A stretch of DNA of 64,000 nucleotides from Citreimonas salinaria (lineage in GTDB: Bacteria > Pseudomonadota > Alphaproteobacteria > Rhodobacterales > Rhodobacteraceae): positions 310,001 to 374,000 of the forward strand of contig NZ_FNPF01000002.1 in NCBI RefSeq assembly GCF_900107235.1, read 5' to 3'. Below, in pieces: positions 50,562-61,010 of the stretch. Under the pieces are notes generated by a model. That model was not told where the DNA came from. It worked only from the letters and a program-made list of their open reading frames with translations, and did no database searches. The translations under genes were made by a program, and so were the position numbers. Position 1 is the stretch's first letter. Each line of letters begins with the position of its first letter.

Positions 50562-52925
50562 ATGCCGAAGGATCACGGGATCGGCGCGAGTCACAAGCGG
50601 CGCGAGGACGTTCGCTTTCTGACCGGGACCGGCCAATACACCGACGACATCAACGTGGCCGGTCAGGCCTACGTGCATTTCCTGCGCTCGGACGTGGCGC
50701 ACGGAAAGATCAACGGGATCGACACCACCGAGGCGGAAAAGATGCCCGGCGTGGTGCGCATCTTCACCGGCAAGGATTTCGAGGGCGTGGGCGGTATTCC
50801 CTGCGGCTGGCAGATCACCGACAGGCAAGGCCAGCCGATGAAGGAGCCCGCGCACCCGGTGCTGGCGCAGGGCAAGGTGCGGCACGTTGGCGACCCGATC
50901 GCCGCGATCGTCGCCGATACGCTCGAGGAGGCGCGCGACGCCGCCGAGGCCATCGTGCTGGATATCGAGGAGTTGCCTGCGGCGGTGAACATGAAGGCCG
51001 CGCTGCAGCCCGGCGCGCCAAAGGTGCACGACGATCTTGACGACAACCTGTGCTACGACTGGGGCTTCGTCGAAGAGAACAAGGCCGCCGTGGACGAGGC
51101 GTTCTCGAAGGCCGCGCACGTCACCACGCTTGAACTGGTGAACAACCGCCTCGTCGCCAACCCGATGGAGCCGCGCGTGGCGGTAGGCGACTACAACCGC
51201 GCGAACCAGGAATCGACGCTCTATACCACGTCGCAAAACCCGCACGTGATCCGGCTGCTGATGGGCGCCTTCGTCCTCGGCATCCCGGAACACAAGCTGC
51301 GGGTGGTGGCGCCGGACGTGGGCGGCGGCTTCGGCACCAAGATCTTCCACTACGCCGAGGAAGCCTTCTGCACCTTCGCCGCGAAGGCCATCAACCGCCC
51401 GGTCAAGTGGACGTCCTCGCGCTCCGAGGCATTCATGTCCGACGCCCACGGCCGCGATCACGTGACGAAGATCGAGCTGGCTCTGGACGCCGACAACAAC
51501 TTCACAGCGCTGCGGACCGAGACCTACGCCAACATGGGCGCGTACCTGTCGACCTTCGCGCCTTCGGTGCCGACATGGCTGCACGGCACGCTGATGGCCG
51601 GCAATTACAAGACGCCGCTGATCTACGTGAACGTGAAGGCGGTGTTCACCAACACCGTGCCCGTCGATGCCTATCGCGGCGCCGGCCGCCCCGAGGCGAC
51701 CTTCCAGCTCGAACGTGTGATCGACAAGGCAGCGCGCGAACTGGGCGTGGACCCGATCGCCCTGCGCCGGCAGAACTTCGTTACCGAGTTCCCGTACCAG
51801 ACGCCGGTCGCGGTGGTCTACGACACGGGCGACTACGTGGCCACGATGAACAAGCTCGAAGAGATCGCCGACCTTGCCGGGTTCGCCGCCCGCCGAAAGG
51901 ATTCCGAGGCCAACGGCAAGCTGCGCGGCCTGGGCGTCAACTGCTACATCGAGGCCTGCGGCATCGCGCCGTCGAACCTGGTGGGCCAGCTTGGGGCGCG
52001 CGCGGGGCTTTACGAATCCGCCACGGTGCGCGTGAACGCCACCGGCTCGATCAGCGTGATGACCGGCAGCCACAGCCATGGGCAGGGGCACGAAACCTCG
52101 TTCCCGCAGGTGGTGGCCGAGATGCTGGGCATCGACGAGTCGATGATCGACATCGTGCACGGCGACACCGCGCGAACCCCGATGGGGATGGGCACCTACG
52201 GGTCGCGTAGCTTGGCGGTGGGCGGCTCGGCCATCGTGCGCGCGACCGAGAAGATCATCAACAAGGCCAAGATGATCGCGTCGCACCTGCTCGAGGCCTC
52301 CGAGGCGGATATCAAGCTGAAGGACGGCGCCTTCACTGTCGCGGGCACCGACAAGTCGGTCGCCTGGGGCGACGTGACGCTGGCCGCCTACGTGCCGCAC
52401 AACTACCCGCTGGAAGAGATGGAGCCGGGGCTGGAGGAGACAGCCTTCTACGACCCGTCGAACTTCACCTACCCCTCGGGCGCCTATGCCTGCGAGGTCG
52501 AGGTCGACCCCGAGACCGGCAAGGTGACCATCGAACGGTTCAGCGCGGCCGACGACTTCGGCAACGTGGTAAACCCGATGATCGTCACGGGCCAAGTCCA
52601 CGGCGGCATCGCGCAGGGGATCGGCCAGGCGTTGCTCGAGAACTGCGCCTACGACGAGAACGGCCAGTTGCTCAGCGCGTCCTACATGGATTACGCCATG
52701 CCGCGCGCCGACGACCTGCCGTTCTACGCGGTGGATCACTCGTGCCAGACGCCCTGCACCCACAACCCGCTGGGCGTGAAGGGTTGCGGCGAGGCCGGGG
52801 CGATCGGCTCCCCGCCGGCGGTGATCAACGCAGTGGTGGATGCATTGCAGTCGGGCGGTCACAAGGTCGACCACATAGACATGCCGGCGACGCCGGGGCG
52901 GGTCTGGCAGGCGATGCACGGCTGA
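50562..52925 (+). CDS. coxL: Molybdenum hydroxylase large subunit, form II CoxL-like
   Basis: The catalytic subunit, binding the molybdopterin cytosine dinucleotide cofactor. The 787-residue product starts [25 protein letters not shown] and has [15 protein letters not shown], the active-site loop AYRGAGR at residues 370-376, [10 protein letters not shown]-type glycine-rich segment ([13 protein letters not shown]), and the catalytic glutamate region [12 protein letters not shown] near the C-terminus. True CO dehydrogenases (form I) carry AYXCSFR with a cysteine for the Mo-Cu centre. This one has the form II AYRGAGR, without that cysteine, so its substrate may not be CO. The family is certain; the substrate is not. 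Confidence 0.9.
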   Translation: MPKDHGIGASHKRREDVRFLTGTGQYTDDINVAGQAYVHFLRSDVAHGKINGIDTTEAEKMPGVVRIFTGKDFEGVGGIPCGWQITDRQGQPMKEPAHPVLAQGKVRHVGDPIAAIVADTLEEARDAAEAIVLDIEELPAAVNMKAALQPGAPKVHDDLDDNLCYDWGFVEENKAAVDEAFSKAAHVTTLELVNNRLVANPMEPRVAVGDYNRANQESTLYTTSQNPHVIRLLMGAFVLGIPEHKLRVVAPDVGGGFGTKIFHYAEEAFCTFAAKAINRPVKWTSSRSEAFMSDAHGRDHVTKIELALDADNNFTALRTETYANMGAYLSTFAPSVPTWLHGTLMAGNYKTPLIYVNVKAVFTNTVPVDAYRGAGRPEATFQLERVIDKAARELGVDPIALRRQNFVTEFPYQTPVAVVYDTGDYVATMNKLEEIADLAGFAARRKDSEANGKLRGLGVNCYIEACGIAPSNLVGQLGARAGLYESATVRVNATGSISVMTGSHSHGQGHETSFPQVVAEMLGIDESMIDIVHGDTARTPMGMGTYGSRSLAVGGSAIVRATEKIINKAKMIASHLLEASEADIKLKDGAFTVAGTDKSVAWGDVTLAAYVPHNYPLEEMEPGLEETAFYDPSNFTYPSGAYACEVEVDPETGKVTIERFSAADDFGNVVNPMIVTGQVHGGIAQGIGQALLENCAYDENGQLLSASYMDYAMPRADDLPFYAVDHSCQTPCTHNPLGVKGCGEAGAIGSPPAVINAVVDALQSGGHKVDHIDMPATPGRVWQAMHG

Positions 52926-53023
52926 TCTTGGTGGCGGCGCCGGGGGCTACGCTCCCGGCCCGCGAGATATTTTCGGATCAGGCAAGCCGCGCGCGGCGCC
53001 GGTCCAACGGACGGAGAGCAACG

Positions 53024-53815
53024 ATGTATTCATTCGATATGGCGCGACCCAGATCGGTCGCAGAGGCGGTCGAGGCGCTGGGGCAGGACGAGGCTCAGCC
53101 GCTCGGCGGCGGCCAGACGCTGATCCCGACGCTCAAGCAGAGGCTGGCCATGCCCAGCGTCCTGGTCAGCCTGTCGGCGATCGACGAGATCAAGGGCGTG
53201 TGCCTGACCGACGACGGCAAGCTGTCCATCGGCGGCGGCACCACGCATGGCGTGGTGGCGCGCGAGGCGGCGCAGCATTACCCGGGCCTGGCAGCACTCG
53301 CCGCGAAGATCGGCGACCCGGCGGTGCGCAACCGCGGCACGATCGGCGGAAGCCTGGCGAACAACGATCCATCGGCCTGCTATCCGGCGGCGGCGCTGGC
53401 GTCGGGGGCGACGATTGTGACGGACAAGCGCGAGATCGCGGCCGACGACTATTTCCAGGGCATGTTCGCCACGGCGCTGGACGAGGCCGAGATCATCACC
53501 GAGGTCCGCTTCCCGATCCCGGAGAAGTCCGCCTATTTGAAATTCGAACAGCCAGCGTCGCGCTTCGCGCTCGTGGCGGCGTTCGTGGCCAAGTACGCGG
53601 ATGGCGTCCGCGTGGCGATCACCGGTGCGTCCGAGGGCGGCGTGTTCCGCTGGGCCGAGGCCGAGAAGGCGCTGTCGGACGATTTTTCCGAAGGGGCGGT
53701 GTCAGACCTGTCGCTGCCCGCCGACGGCATGATCGCCGACCTGCACGGATCGGCAGCCTATCGGGCGCATCTCGTGGGCGTCATGACCCGGCGCGCGGTG
53801 GCCGCGGCCTGCTGA
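53024..53815 (+). CDS. coxM: Molybdenum hydroxylase FAD-binding medium subunit
   Basis: The flavoprotein subunit that hands electrons to the acceptor. The 263-residue product has the FAD-binding signatures AQPLGGGQTLIPTLKQR and the second motif TIGGSLANNDPSACYPAA, followed by the CO-dehydrogenase C-terminal domain. ATG 53024 follows CGGAGAGCAACG. It is last in the order G-S-L-M, 98 bp after coxL. The S-L-M order matches form II clusters, whereas form I operons usually run M-S-L. Confidence 0.93.
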   Translation: MYSFDMARPRSVAEAVEALGQDEAQPLGGGQTLIPTLKQRLAMPSVLVSLSAIDEIKGVCLTDDGKLSIGGGTTHGVVAREAAQHYPGLAALAAKIGDPAVRNRGTIGGSLANNDPSACYPAAALASGATIVTDKREIAADDYFQGMFATALDEAEIITEVRFPIPEKSAYLKFEQPASRFALVAAFVAKYADGVRVAITGASEGGVFRWAEAEKALSDDFSEGAVSDLSLPADGMIADLHGSAAYRAHLVGVMTRRAVAAAC

Positions 53816-53974
53816 TCCGCCAGATGGCGCGGCTCTCCCGCCGGTGCCGCGCCCCTACCGGCACCGGCGGGCTCGGGGTCGCGGAAACTCCGGTTCTCTG
53901 GACGCCGTGAGCGCCAGCAACTACCCGGCATCTTGCGGAACGGTCTGGGGCACAAAGCGCGAGATGATGCGCCT

Positions 53975-54892
53975 TCAGTCGGTGCCGTCCGGTCGGACGG
54001 CGCTGTTTCGGCACGCGCGGGTTGCCTCGTCGATCGCCGCGTGCAGCCGTTCGCCGATCGGCGAGGCTGCATCACCGGCATCGTGCGAACGCGGATCGAT
54101 AGGCTTGGGCGCGCCCTGGACGGCGAGGCCGATGGTCTCGACTGCGCGCTCGACCACGTCGGCGAGATTGGCGAACCCGGCGGCCATGCGTGCATCGACA
54201 AGGCGCGAGACACGGAATGACAAAGCGGCGTAGGCGTCGTCGGCCAAGCCATTCTCAAGGGCGGCGAAGCGGGCGGTCATCTGTGCCTGCGCGGCACGCT
54301 GGCGGTCGGCCAGTTCCTCGATCGCCATCAGGATCGTCGCGTCGCCCGCGTGGGATTGCTGGCCTTCCGCCGGACGCTCGGCCAGCGCTGCGATCATCGC
54401 GTGCAGTGCGTCGAGCTGCCTTTGTTGTTCCTCCGCCGACTGCGCGAGCAGAGACGTCTTCGCCTCGTCCGTGGTGGCCAGCGATGACAGGGTGTCCAGC
54501 AACGCGTCATGGCGGCTGCCCATGTCTTGGGCAAGCGCATCGATCGCGGCATCGTCAACGGTCAGCGAGGCGAGCGAATCCTGCATCGCGTCCAGACGTG
54601 TGTCGAGCGCCGTTGTCGCCCGACGATGATCTGCCAGCAGGCCGATCTGTTCTTGCAGGGCGTGCAGCCGGGCTTCGATCTGCGCCAGGCGATCGTCTTC
54701 GTGACCATCGGTATCGGTGTCGAACAGCCGCGAAACGGTGAATTCGAGCTGGTCCAGCCGGTCTAGCAGCAGGTCCAGCCGATGCTCGACCGGCGTGCCC
54801 TCGGCCTCGGGCATCAAGGCCGGTGATCTGCCGCCTTTCGCCCTGAAGCTGGCGAAGACCGGCGGCTTTGCGACGGCGAGGGTGTGCGACAT
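53975..54892 (-). CDS. Coiled-coil protein of unknown function
   Basis: A 305-residue hydrophilic protein beginning MSHTLAVAKPPVFASFRAKGG. Most of it (about 35-215) is predicted helical coiled coil rich in Leu, Asp, Gln and Ala (HRLDLLLDRLDQLEFTVSRLF, LAQIEARLHALQEQIGLLADHRR, TRLDAMQDSLASL). No signal peptide, no membrane span. I recognise no domain and cannot give a function. It converges with coxM and diverges from the Hint-domain protein across a non-coding stretch. Confidence 0.75.
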   Translation of the reverse strand: MSHTLAVAKPPVFASFRAKGGRSPALMPEAEGTPVEHRLDLLLDRLDQLEFTVSRLFDTDTDGHEDDRLAQIEARLHALQEQIGLLADHRRATTALDTRLDAMQDSLASLTVDDAAIDALAQDMGSRHDALLDTLSSLATTDEAKTSLLAQSAEEQQRQLDALHAMIAALAERPAEGQQSHAGDATILMAIEELADRQRAAQAQMTARFAALENGLADDAYAALSFRVSRLVDARMAAGFANLADVVERAVETIGLAVQGAPKPIDPRSHDAGDAASPIGERLHAAIDEATRACRNSAVRPDGTD

Positions 54893-55551
54893 CCAAGGTT
54901 TCCCGGGTTTGAGACGTGACCGAGCCTGCCGGATATTCCTTAATGAACCGTTTCGTCCCGTGGCCGATTCGCGCTTGGCCGTCTTCCATGTGGATAGTCG
55001 ACGTATCTCGACAGGATTGTTCGCGCGCCGCGAGAGAATGATCGTTTTCCCGGCGCCGCACTCTGTGGCGCGCGGCGCCAATGCTCAGCCGGGAATTCTT
55101 TAGAATGCATTCACGCCTAGGGCGAAATCATTCTCAAATCGTTCCGAAATACCAGTGGAAAATCTAGCATTGATCATGAAGCGTGGAGAATTGACCACCA
55201 CTGCCACGATTTCGCCATTCGGTCGTGCGAACAGGAAAGCGACCGTTTCGGCTCTGCCGACCAGGCGTTTCCGGGATTTGCTAATAATTTGTTTTTCTTC
55301 AAGCCGACTTTCGACAATATTCCGTTACTGCTGGCCACGGGGGCGGCCGCATCGCTGAATGTGCATTGCGCGTGCTGTGTCGACCGCCACAGGGCGAGAA
55401 AACGCCCTCGTCCCGAATGTCCACGCCGTAGGCAGGGCGGGATGTCGGGGCCGTTCCGCCACTTCGCGCATTGGAACAAAAGCCGGGGCGGATTGGCCGC
55501 CACGGACAAGTGTCACGATCGACCGCGTTTTGAAAACGAAAGGCTTGAGAT
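54893..55551. other. Long relatively AT-richer non-coding stretch upstream of the Hint/RTX gene
   Basis: This 659-bp region between the divergent coiled-coil and Hint/RTX genes has lower GC than its surroundings. It contains a weak stem-loop (AGGGCG, loop AGAAAA, CGCCCT, 55391-55408). Short open frames exist on both strands (for example 55155-55358 plus and 55174-55509 minus) but none has good coding features. It probably holds the control region of the large secreted protein, which I cannot resolve. Confidence 0.6.
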
Positions 55552-58500
55552 ATGCCTGATCTTTTCCTGAGCTGGGGCGCGGTTGCGTCCTACAACCAGA
55601 ACCTTCCCGACGGCACCGTCACGTCGGTCGACACCGGGGGCGTGGCGGTTACGGTCGGCTTCGACGCGGACGACGAATACGCGCAGGCCTTTACCTTCGA
55701 AACGCCGGGCTACACCGCTCCGGGGGAGCCGTTCGACCCGGACTCGTATCTCAAGCTGCGCGACTCCTTCAATGACGACGGCCAGCCCGACACCTCGACC
55801 ACGACGCTGAGCTTCGCATCGACCGACGCGCATTTTTCCGACGAGGTGCAGAACGTGTCGTTCCGGGTCAACGACATCGACGGCCGCGCGACCTGCGGCG
55901 ACCTCCACACCGGCGGCAGCGGGTGGCAGGACATCGTGTCCATCCGGGCCTTCGACGCGAACGGCGATCCCGTTTCCGTGACGCTCACCCCCGGCAGCGC
56001 GATGAGCACCTCGGGCGACACGGCCACCGGCAACTCTGTCACCGACTTCACCTCGCAGGAGGGGTCGCTGCTGGTCAACATCGCGGGTCCGGTCTCGAGG
56101 ATCGAGATCGACTACGACAACGGCGACTCGTCCCAGCAGGCCATCCTGGTCTCGGACGTGCATTTCACCACGCTTCCCGCACCCGACGCGCTGACGGCGG
56201 TCGACGACACCGCCGAGACGGATGAGGACGTGGCGGTCGTCATCGACGTGCTGGGCAACGACGTCGATTCCAACGGGCAGCTTCTGACGGTGACATCGGC
56301 CACTTCGACCAACGGCACGGTGATCATCAACGCCGACAACACGCTGACCTTCACGCCCGACGCCGATTACAACGGCCCGGCGACGATCACCTACACGGTC
56401 ACCGATCCCGACGGGAACACCGACACAGCCGACGTGGCGATTACGGTCAACCCGCTGAACGATCCGCCCGTCGCGATCGACGATCCGGTCACGACCGAGG
56501 AAGACACCACCATCACCATCGACCCGCTGGGCAACGACTCCGATCCCGACGGCGACCCGCTGACGGTGACCGGGGTGACCGATCCCGCGAACGGCACGGT
56601 CACGCTGAACCCGGACGGGACGGTCGACTACACGCCCGACAGCGGGTTCACCGGAACCGACACGTTCGACTACACGATCCAGGATCCCGACGGCGCGACC
56701 AGCACGGCCACCGTGACCGTGGCCGTGACCGAGGGGCCGAACGCGCCGCCCGTGGCCGCCGACGACGTGGCCACCACGAACGAGAACGCGGCCGTCGTCA
56801 TCGACGTGCTCGCCAACGACTCCGATCCCGACGGCGATCCGGTGACTGTGACCGGCCTTGGCTTGCTTGCGCCGGCGAACGGCTCGGCCACGATCAACGC
56901 CGACGGCACCATCACCTACACGCCGAACGCCGGATTCTTCGGCTCGGATTCCTTCGAATACGTGATCGAGGATCCCGACGGCGCAAGCTCGGTCGCGGTC
57001 GTAACCGTCACGGTCGCGGAGAACGGAACGCCCCGGATCGACACCGATGTCTTCCCGGTCGCCCCGGGCGATCAGCCGCGCGACCCGCTGAACGGCCTGG
57101 ACGAGGATCCCGACCCCGATGACGACCGAGAACTGCTGACCGGCGACGCATCGGACGACGTGTTCGATGGCGGTGACGACGCCGACACTATCATCGGCGA
57201 CGCCGGCAGCGACACGATCGAAGGCGGCATCGACGACGACGTGATCGACGGCGGCGGCGGCGACGACCTGATCACCGACATCCAAGGGGCGGACACCGTC
57301 TCGGGCGGACAGGGCAACGACACGATCATCGTCGGCACCGACACGTTCAGCGACTACACGGGCGACGATCCGGCCTTCGGACCGGGCACGCTGCTGAACG
57401 ACCTCGGCTTCACCTCCGACCCCAACACCGATGACGGCCGCGATTTCGTCGAGGGCAACCTCGGCAACGACTCGATCATGACCGGCGACGATGCCGACAC
57501 GATCGACGGCGGCGGCGGCAACGACACGATCGACGCCGGAATCGACGACGACAGCGTCACCGGCAACCAGGGCGACGACGTCATCTTCGGCGGCCACGGT
57601 TCGGACACGCTGGATGGCGGCCAGGACGACGACTACATCGACGGCTCGAACCTGCCGGCGCTGGAACTGACCGACGACGTCGATCCGGTGCCGGAGAACG
57701 ACCGCGACCTGATCATGGGCGCGCTCGGCAACGACACGCTGATCGGCGGGGACGACGACGACACGCTGATCGGTGGCTCGGGCAATGACAGCCTGGACGG
57801 CGGCATCGACGAGGACAGCCTGTTGGGCGGCGAGGGCGACGATACGTTGATCGGCGGGCAGGGCGGCGACACGCTGAACGGCGGGGCCGGCATGGACCAG
57901 ATCGACGGCGGCGCGGATCGCGACGTGATCGTGGTCGACAGCCAGTCCGACGTCTACGTCGACCCCCTGACGTTCGAGACCGTCGACGGTGGCTCGGAGG
58001 GCGACGATTTCGACCGTCTCGACCTGAATGCGATCGGCGAGCGTGACGTCGACTGGCGTCTGGTGAACACCACGACGGACAGCGACGGCAACGGGCTCGA
58101 CGGTACGGTCGAATTCCTCGACGGCGACGGCAACGCGACCGGGCGGTTCGACTTCGTCAACATCGAGGAAGTGGTGCCCTGCTTCACCCCCGGCACACTG
58201 ATCGCGACCCCGCAGGGCGAGCGTCCGGTCGAGGATCTGAAGCCCGGTGATCGGGTGATCACCCGCGACAATGGCATCCAGCAGATCGCCTGGGTCGGCC
58301 GCAAGGACCTGACCGGGCGCGATCTCGCCCGCGCGCCGCACATGAACCCGGTGCTGATCCGGCAGGGTGCGCTGGGCAAGGGCCTGCCCGAGCAGGACAT
58401 GCTGGTGTCGCCCAACCATCGCGTGCTGGTCGCCAGCGACCGCGCAGCACTCTACTTCGAAGAGCGCGAGGTGCTGGTCGCCGCCAAGCACCTGACCGGG

Positions 58501-58761
58501 ATTGGGGGCATAGACACCGTCGAGGCGGCGGCCGTGTCCTACATCCACGTCATGTTCGAGCGGCACGAGGTCATCCTGTCGAACGGCGCTTGGACCGAAA
58601 GCTTCCAGCCGGGCGATTATTCCCTGCGCGGCATCGACGAGGCGCAGCGCGAAGAGATCCTGGCCCTGTTCCCGGAACTGGCGCACGCCACGGGCTTGGA
58701 AAGCTACGGCGCAGCCCGCCGCTCGCTGAAGCGGCACGAGGCGCTGTTGCTGACCGAGTGA
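55552..58761 (+). CDS. Large secreted protein: cadherin-like repeats, RTX repeats and C-terminal Hint domain
   Basis: A 1069-residue acidic protein. Residues 1-210 form a beta-rich domain. Three tandem cadherin-like/VCBS-type repeats follow (about 215-490; each carries [24 protein letters not shown] and ends with TVTV). RTX-type calcium-binding nonapeptides occupy about 528-800 (GGxGxDxIxGG forms such as [15 protein letters not shown]). A Hint domain starts at Cys877 ([27 protein letters not shown]) and includes SPNHRVLV and [23 protein letters not shown]. There is no Sec signal peptide; RTX repeats imply type I secretion, but no T1SS genes are in the window. The Hint domain may self-cleave. 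Such proteins are frequent in Rhodobacteraceae and are thought to act outside the cell. Confidence 0.87.
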   Translation: MPDLFLSWGAVASYNQNLPDGTVTSVDTGGVAVTVGFDADDEYAQAFTFETPGYTAPGEPFDPDSYLKLRDSFNDDGQPDTSTTTLSFASTDAHFSDEVQNVSFRVNDIDGRATCGDLHTGGSGWQDIVSIRAFDANGDPVSVTLTPGSAMSTSGDTATGNSVTDFTSQEGSLLVNIAGPVSRIEIDYDNGDSSQQAILVSDVHFTTLPAPDALTAVDDTAETDEDVAVVIDVLGNDVDSNGQLLTVTSATSTNGTVIINADNTLTFTPDADYNGPATITYTVTDPDGNTDTADVAITVNPLNDPPVAIDDPVTTEEDTTITIDPLGNDSDPDGDPLTVTGVTDPANGTVTLNPDGTVDYTPDSGFTGTDTFDYTIQDPDGATSTATVTVAVTEGPNAPPVAADDVATTNENAAVVIDVLANDSDPDGDPVTVTGLGLLAPANGSATINADGTITYTPNAGFFGSDSFEYVIEDPDGASSVAVVTVTVAENGTPRIDTDVFPVAPGDQPRDPLNGLDEDPDPDDDRELLTGDASDDVFDGGDDADTIIGDAGSDTIEGGIDDDVIDGGGGDDLITDIQGADTVSGGQGNDTIIVGTDTFSDYTGDDPAFGPGTLLNDLGFTSDPNTDDGRDFVEGNLGNDSIMTGDDADTIDGGGGNDTIDAGIDDDSVTGNQGDDVIFGGHGSDTLDGGQDDDYIDGSNLPALELTDDVDPVPENDRDLIMGALGNDTLIGGDDDDTLIGGSGNDSLDGGIDEDSLLGGEGDDTLIGGQGGDTLNGGAGMDQIDGGADRDVIVVDSQSDVYVDPLTFETVDGGSEGDDFDRLDLNAIGERDVDWRLVNTTTDSDGNGLDGTVEFLDGDGNATGRFDFVNIEEVVPCFTPGTLIATPQGERPVEDLKPGDRVITRDNGIQQIAWVGRKDLTGRDLARAPHMNPVLIRQGALGKGLPEQDMLVSPNHRVLVASDRAALYFEEREVLVAAKHLTGIGGIDTVEAAAVSYIHVMFERHEVILSNGAWTESFQPGDYSLRGIDEAQREEILALFPELAHATGLESYGAARRSLKRHEALLLTE

Positions 58762-58816
58762 TCGCCCGGACCAGCGGCGCCAGCCGCTGTGCCGGCGGGA
58801 CGGACAACGAAAAGCG

Positions 58817-58842
58817 GGGGCGGCCTTCGGGCCGCCCCGTTC
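58817..58842 (+). terminator. Intrinsic terminator after the Hint/RTX gene
   Basis: A 9-bp stem GGGGCGGCC/GGCCGCCCC (58817-58825 with 58830-58838) with a TTCG tetraloop, 55 bp after the stop codon; the following sequence GTTCGCG is only weakly U-rich. Confidence 0.65.
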
Positions 58843-58881
58843 GCGTCCGGGGGCTGCCCAGCGCCGTGCGCCTCGTCCCGT

Positions 58882-59487
58882 TCAGGAACCGGGATTGGCG
58901 GCGCGCCAGGAAGACCAGGCCGCGGGCGTGTCCAGGTCGGTCAGCGCCCGGGGGCCCGCCAGCGGCACCCGGACAAGACGATGGCGGTTTGCCTGCACCA
59001 CCGCCCGCCCGCCCGCGTCACCGGCGACCTGCGCCAGCGCGGCGAAGCAATCCGCCGGAAAGATCACCGGATGACCGGGCGTGCCGTCGTCGCCCGTCGC
59101 TTGTACCAGGACCCTTGCATCCTCGGCCTCGAAATGGTCGAGCAAGGCGGCAATATCGCGCGCCGCGATATCGGGCATGTCGGCGGGCAGGATCACCAGT
59201 CCGCGCACCCCCGGCGGCACGCACGCCACGCCGCGCCGGATCGAGGCGGCCATGCCGGTGGCGGCATCCGGCACCGGCACCAGCCGCGCCGACAGACCCT
59301 CCACGGCGGCGGCGCGCGGATGGTCCAGCGCGGGTAGGGTGACCAGAACCGCCGCGCCCGTCTCCAGAGCCCGCAATGCCTGGCGCCGCAGCAGGGGAAT
59401 GCCATCCACCAGCTCGAGCAGTTTGTCGCGGGGCGCCATGCGGTGGCTTGCGCCGGCGGCGGGAATCAGGATGGCGTGCGGGTTCAT
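58882..59487 (-). CDS. MobA-like nucleotidyltransferase (MocA type)
   Basis: A 201-residue NTP transferase with the N-terminal signature ILIPAAGASHRM (residues about 6-17) followed by KLLELVDGIPLLRRQALRAL, and VILPADMPDIAARDI for the metal-binding DMPD loop, and LTDLDTPAAW near the end. This pattern fits MocA, which couples CTP to molybdopterin to make the cytosine-dinucleotide cofactor used by the CO-dehydrogenase/xanthine oxidase family. The coxS-L-M operon 5 kb away needs such a cofactor, so this is a plausible partner, but other Mo enzymes in the genome could be the target. GlmU/IspD are excluded by length and motif context. Confidence 0.82.
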   Translation of the reverse strand: MNPHAILIPAAGASHRMAPRDKLLELVDGIPLLRRQALRALETGAAVLVTLPALDHPRAAAVEGLSARLVPVPDAATGMAASIRRGVACVPPGVRGLVILPADMPDIAARDIAALLDHFEAEDARVLVQATGDDGTPGHPVIFPADCFAALAQVAGDAGGRAVVQANRHRLVRVPLAGPRALTDLDTPAAWSSWRAANPGS

Positions 59488-59520
59488 GGCGTCAGCATGC
59501 CTTTCCGGTTGCACCCGGCG

Positions 59521-59555
59521 CAAACGCAAATGCCCGGACCTTTCGGCCCGGGCAT
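59521..59555 (-). terminator. Intrinsic terminator of the FadL-type porin gene
   Basis: On the minus strand an 8-bp stem ATGCCCGG/CCGGGCAT (59530-59537 region with 59548-59555), a 10-nt loop, followed by TTTGCGTTTG. It lies 22 bp beyond the stop codon of the porin gene. Confidence 0.7.
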
Positions 59556-59576
59556 CAAGACCGGAGACCCGGCAGA

Positions 59577-60878
59577 TCAGAAGGTGAGGGCCGCCTGCAG
59601 GCCGATGCCGACCGCGTGGTTGTCCTCGAACGAGGCAACGGCCCGGTCCGCCACGCCCGCATCGGCGTCGCCCAGCCACGTGTAGTTGACACCGCCCGAC
59701 AGCGACAGCGCGCCGCTGTTGTAGCGCGCGCCCAGCGACACGCCGAACAGGCCGTCGGTCGGCCCAAGCGGAGAGACGGTGTCGCGATCGTTGGTCGGCT
59801 CGTAGCTGATCGAGGCCGAGCCTGCGAGTTGCTCGTTGAACTGGCGGCCGATGCCCAGCGTGTAGCGGTGGCTGTCGTCGAGGTCGACGAGGTCCGAACC
59901 AAGCCGTTCGGGGACCAGGTCCACCGCCGAGAATTCAGTCCAGCGATAGCCCAGCGTCACCAGCGTGCCCGGCGCGACGCCGGTCTGCGCCTCGAGGTTG
60001 AAGCTTTGCGGCGTGACGTATTCAACTTCGCCGTCGGTAACCGTCCCCGCGACCGTTTCGGTGGTGTCGGCCGTGTGCTCCGTCTCGAAGCGATAGGTGC
60101 CGGCGATGCGCATGGCGATCGACGGAATCTCGTAGGCGGCGCCCAGCAGGTAGGTCGGGCGGTTCGTCTTCTCCATCTCGAAGTTGTAGCCGTCGCCGGC
60201 GACGAAGTCGCCGCGCGCGGTACCGAAATTGGGCAGCAGGATGTTGTTGAATACGTCCGAGTTAACGGCGGTGTATGTGCTGTTGATCTCGGTGACGGCA
60301 GTACCGTCTCCGTTAAGTGCCCGCCCAAGCAAGGCAGGGTCCAGATCCGGAAAGGCACTCGGGGTGAGGGCGTTGAACCCGCGCGCTACCCCGGCCGTAG
60401 TGATCGCGTTGGCATAGGCATTGCCGTTCAGCGCAACCTCGGCGTCGACGCTCTGCACCCCGAGCCCGGCGAAGACGCTGAAGCGTTCGTTCAGGGCGTA
60501 GCGGCCCACGAAAGTCAGAGCCTGGCTGTTGAGGTCGGCCATCGTGCCGCCCAGGTTCGACGTGGTCGGGTCGTCGTCGTAGGACACGTCGGCGCCGTAG
60601 GGCTTGTCGAGGATGATGGCGTAGTTGAAGCCGCCCTTCAGCGCGTTGGTATAGGTGATCCCCGGCTGGATGTAGGCTTCGCCCACATCGTAGTCGCCGC
60701 CGCCCGAGCCGATATCCTCGCCGGTGATCGACGGGATCACGTAGCCGAAGTTCAACTTGGCAGTGCCCGCCTCGTCGAAGATCGCCGAGACGCTTTGTCC
60801 CGACCGGTCGAGCCCGCCGGCCTGCGCGCCGGTTGCGGCCAAGGCCGCGATCGCGGCTCCTGTCAGTGTCTTCTTCAT
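59577..60878 (-). CDS. OmpP1/FadL family outer membrane transport protein
   Basis: A 433-residue outer-membrane barrel protein. The signal peptide is KKTLTGAAIAALAATGAQAGG. FadL-type proteins carry hydrophobic molecules such as long-chain fatty acids across the outer membrane through a lateral opening. Features are the N-terminal hatch region (GLDRSGQSVSAIFDEAGTAKLNFGYVIPSITG), many beta strands alternating with loops, and the C-terminal strand ending ALTF. The classic NPA motif after the signal is not visible, so ligand identity is open. It lies 132 bp downstream of the EamA gene on the same strand. Confidence 0.85.
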   Translation of the reverse strand: MKKTLTGAAIAALAATGAQAGGLDRSGQSVSAIFDEAGTAKLNFGYVIPSITGEDIGSGGGDYDVGEAYIQPGITYTNALKGGFNYAIILDKPYGADVSYDDDPTTSNLGGTMADLNSQALTFVGRYALNERFSVFAGLGVQSVDAEVALNGNAYANAITTAGVARGFNALTPSAFPDLDPALLGRALNGDGTAVTEINSTYTAVNSDVFNNILLPNFGTARGDFVAGDGYNFEMEKTNRPTYLLGAAYEIPSIAMRIAGTYRFETEHTADTTETVAGTVTDGEVEYVTPQSFNLEAQTGVAPGTLVTLGYRWTEFSAVDLVPERLGSDLVDLDDSHRYTLGIGRQFNEQLAGSASISYEPTNDRDTVSPLGPTDGLFGVSLGARYNSGALSLSGGVNYTWLGDADAGVADRAVASFEDNHAVGIGLQAALTF

Positions 60879-61010
60879 GGTGTCCTCATCCCTCGTGCAC
60901 GCAAAGGCGCCAGCGCACGTTCCTGTTCACAAGGAATGATTAGCCAATAATTTTCCGTCAATTTTTACGCCACGTCAGTTTTTCCCGCCGCCCAGCCGGC
61001 GTGGAAACCG

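Noticed and set aside
55155-55358. Small plus-strand ORF (67 codons) in the gap before the Hint/RTX gene
   Set aside because: Composition is cysteine/serine/arginine-rich without a clear fold or ribosome-binding site, and a longer minus-strand frame overlaps it; neither looks like a gene.
57100-57960. CRISPR-like or other DNA repeats
   Set aside because: The repetitive pattern is explained by RTX nonapeptide coding (GGD/GND-rich) inside one long open frame; units vary and have no spacers.
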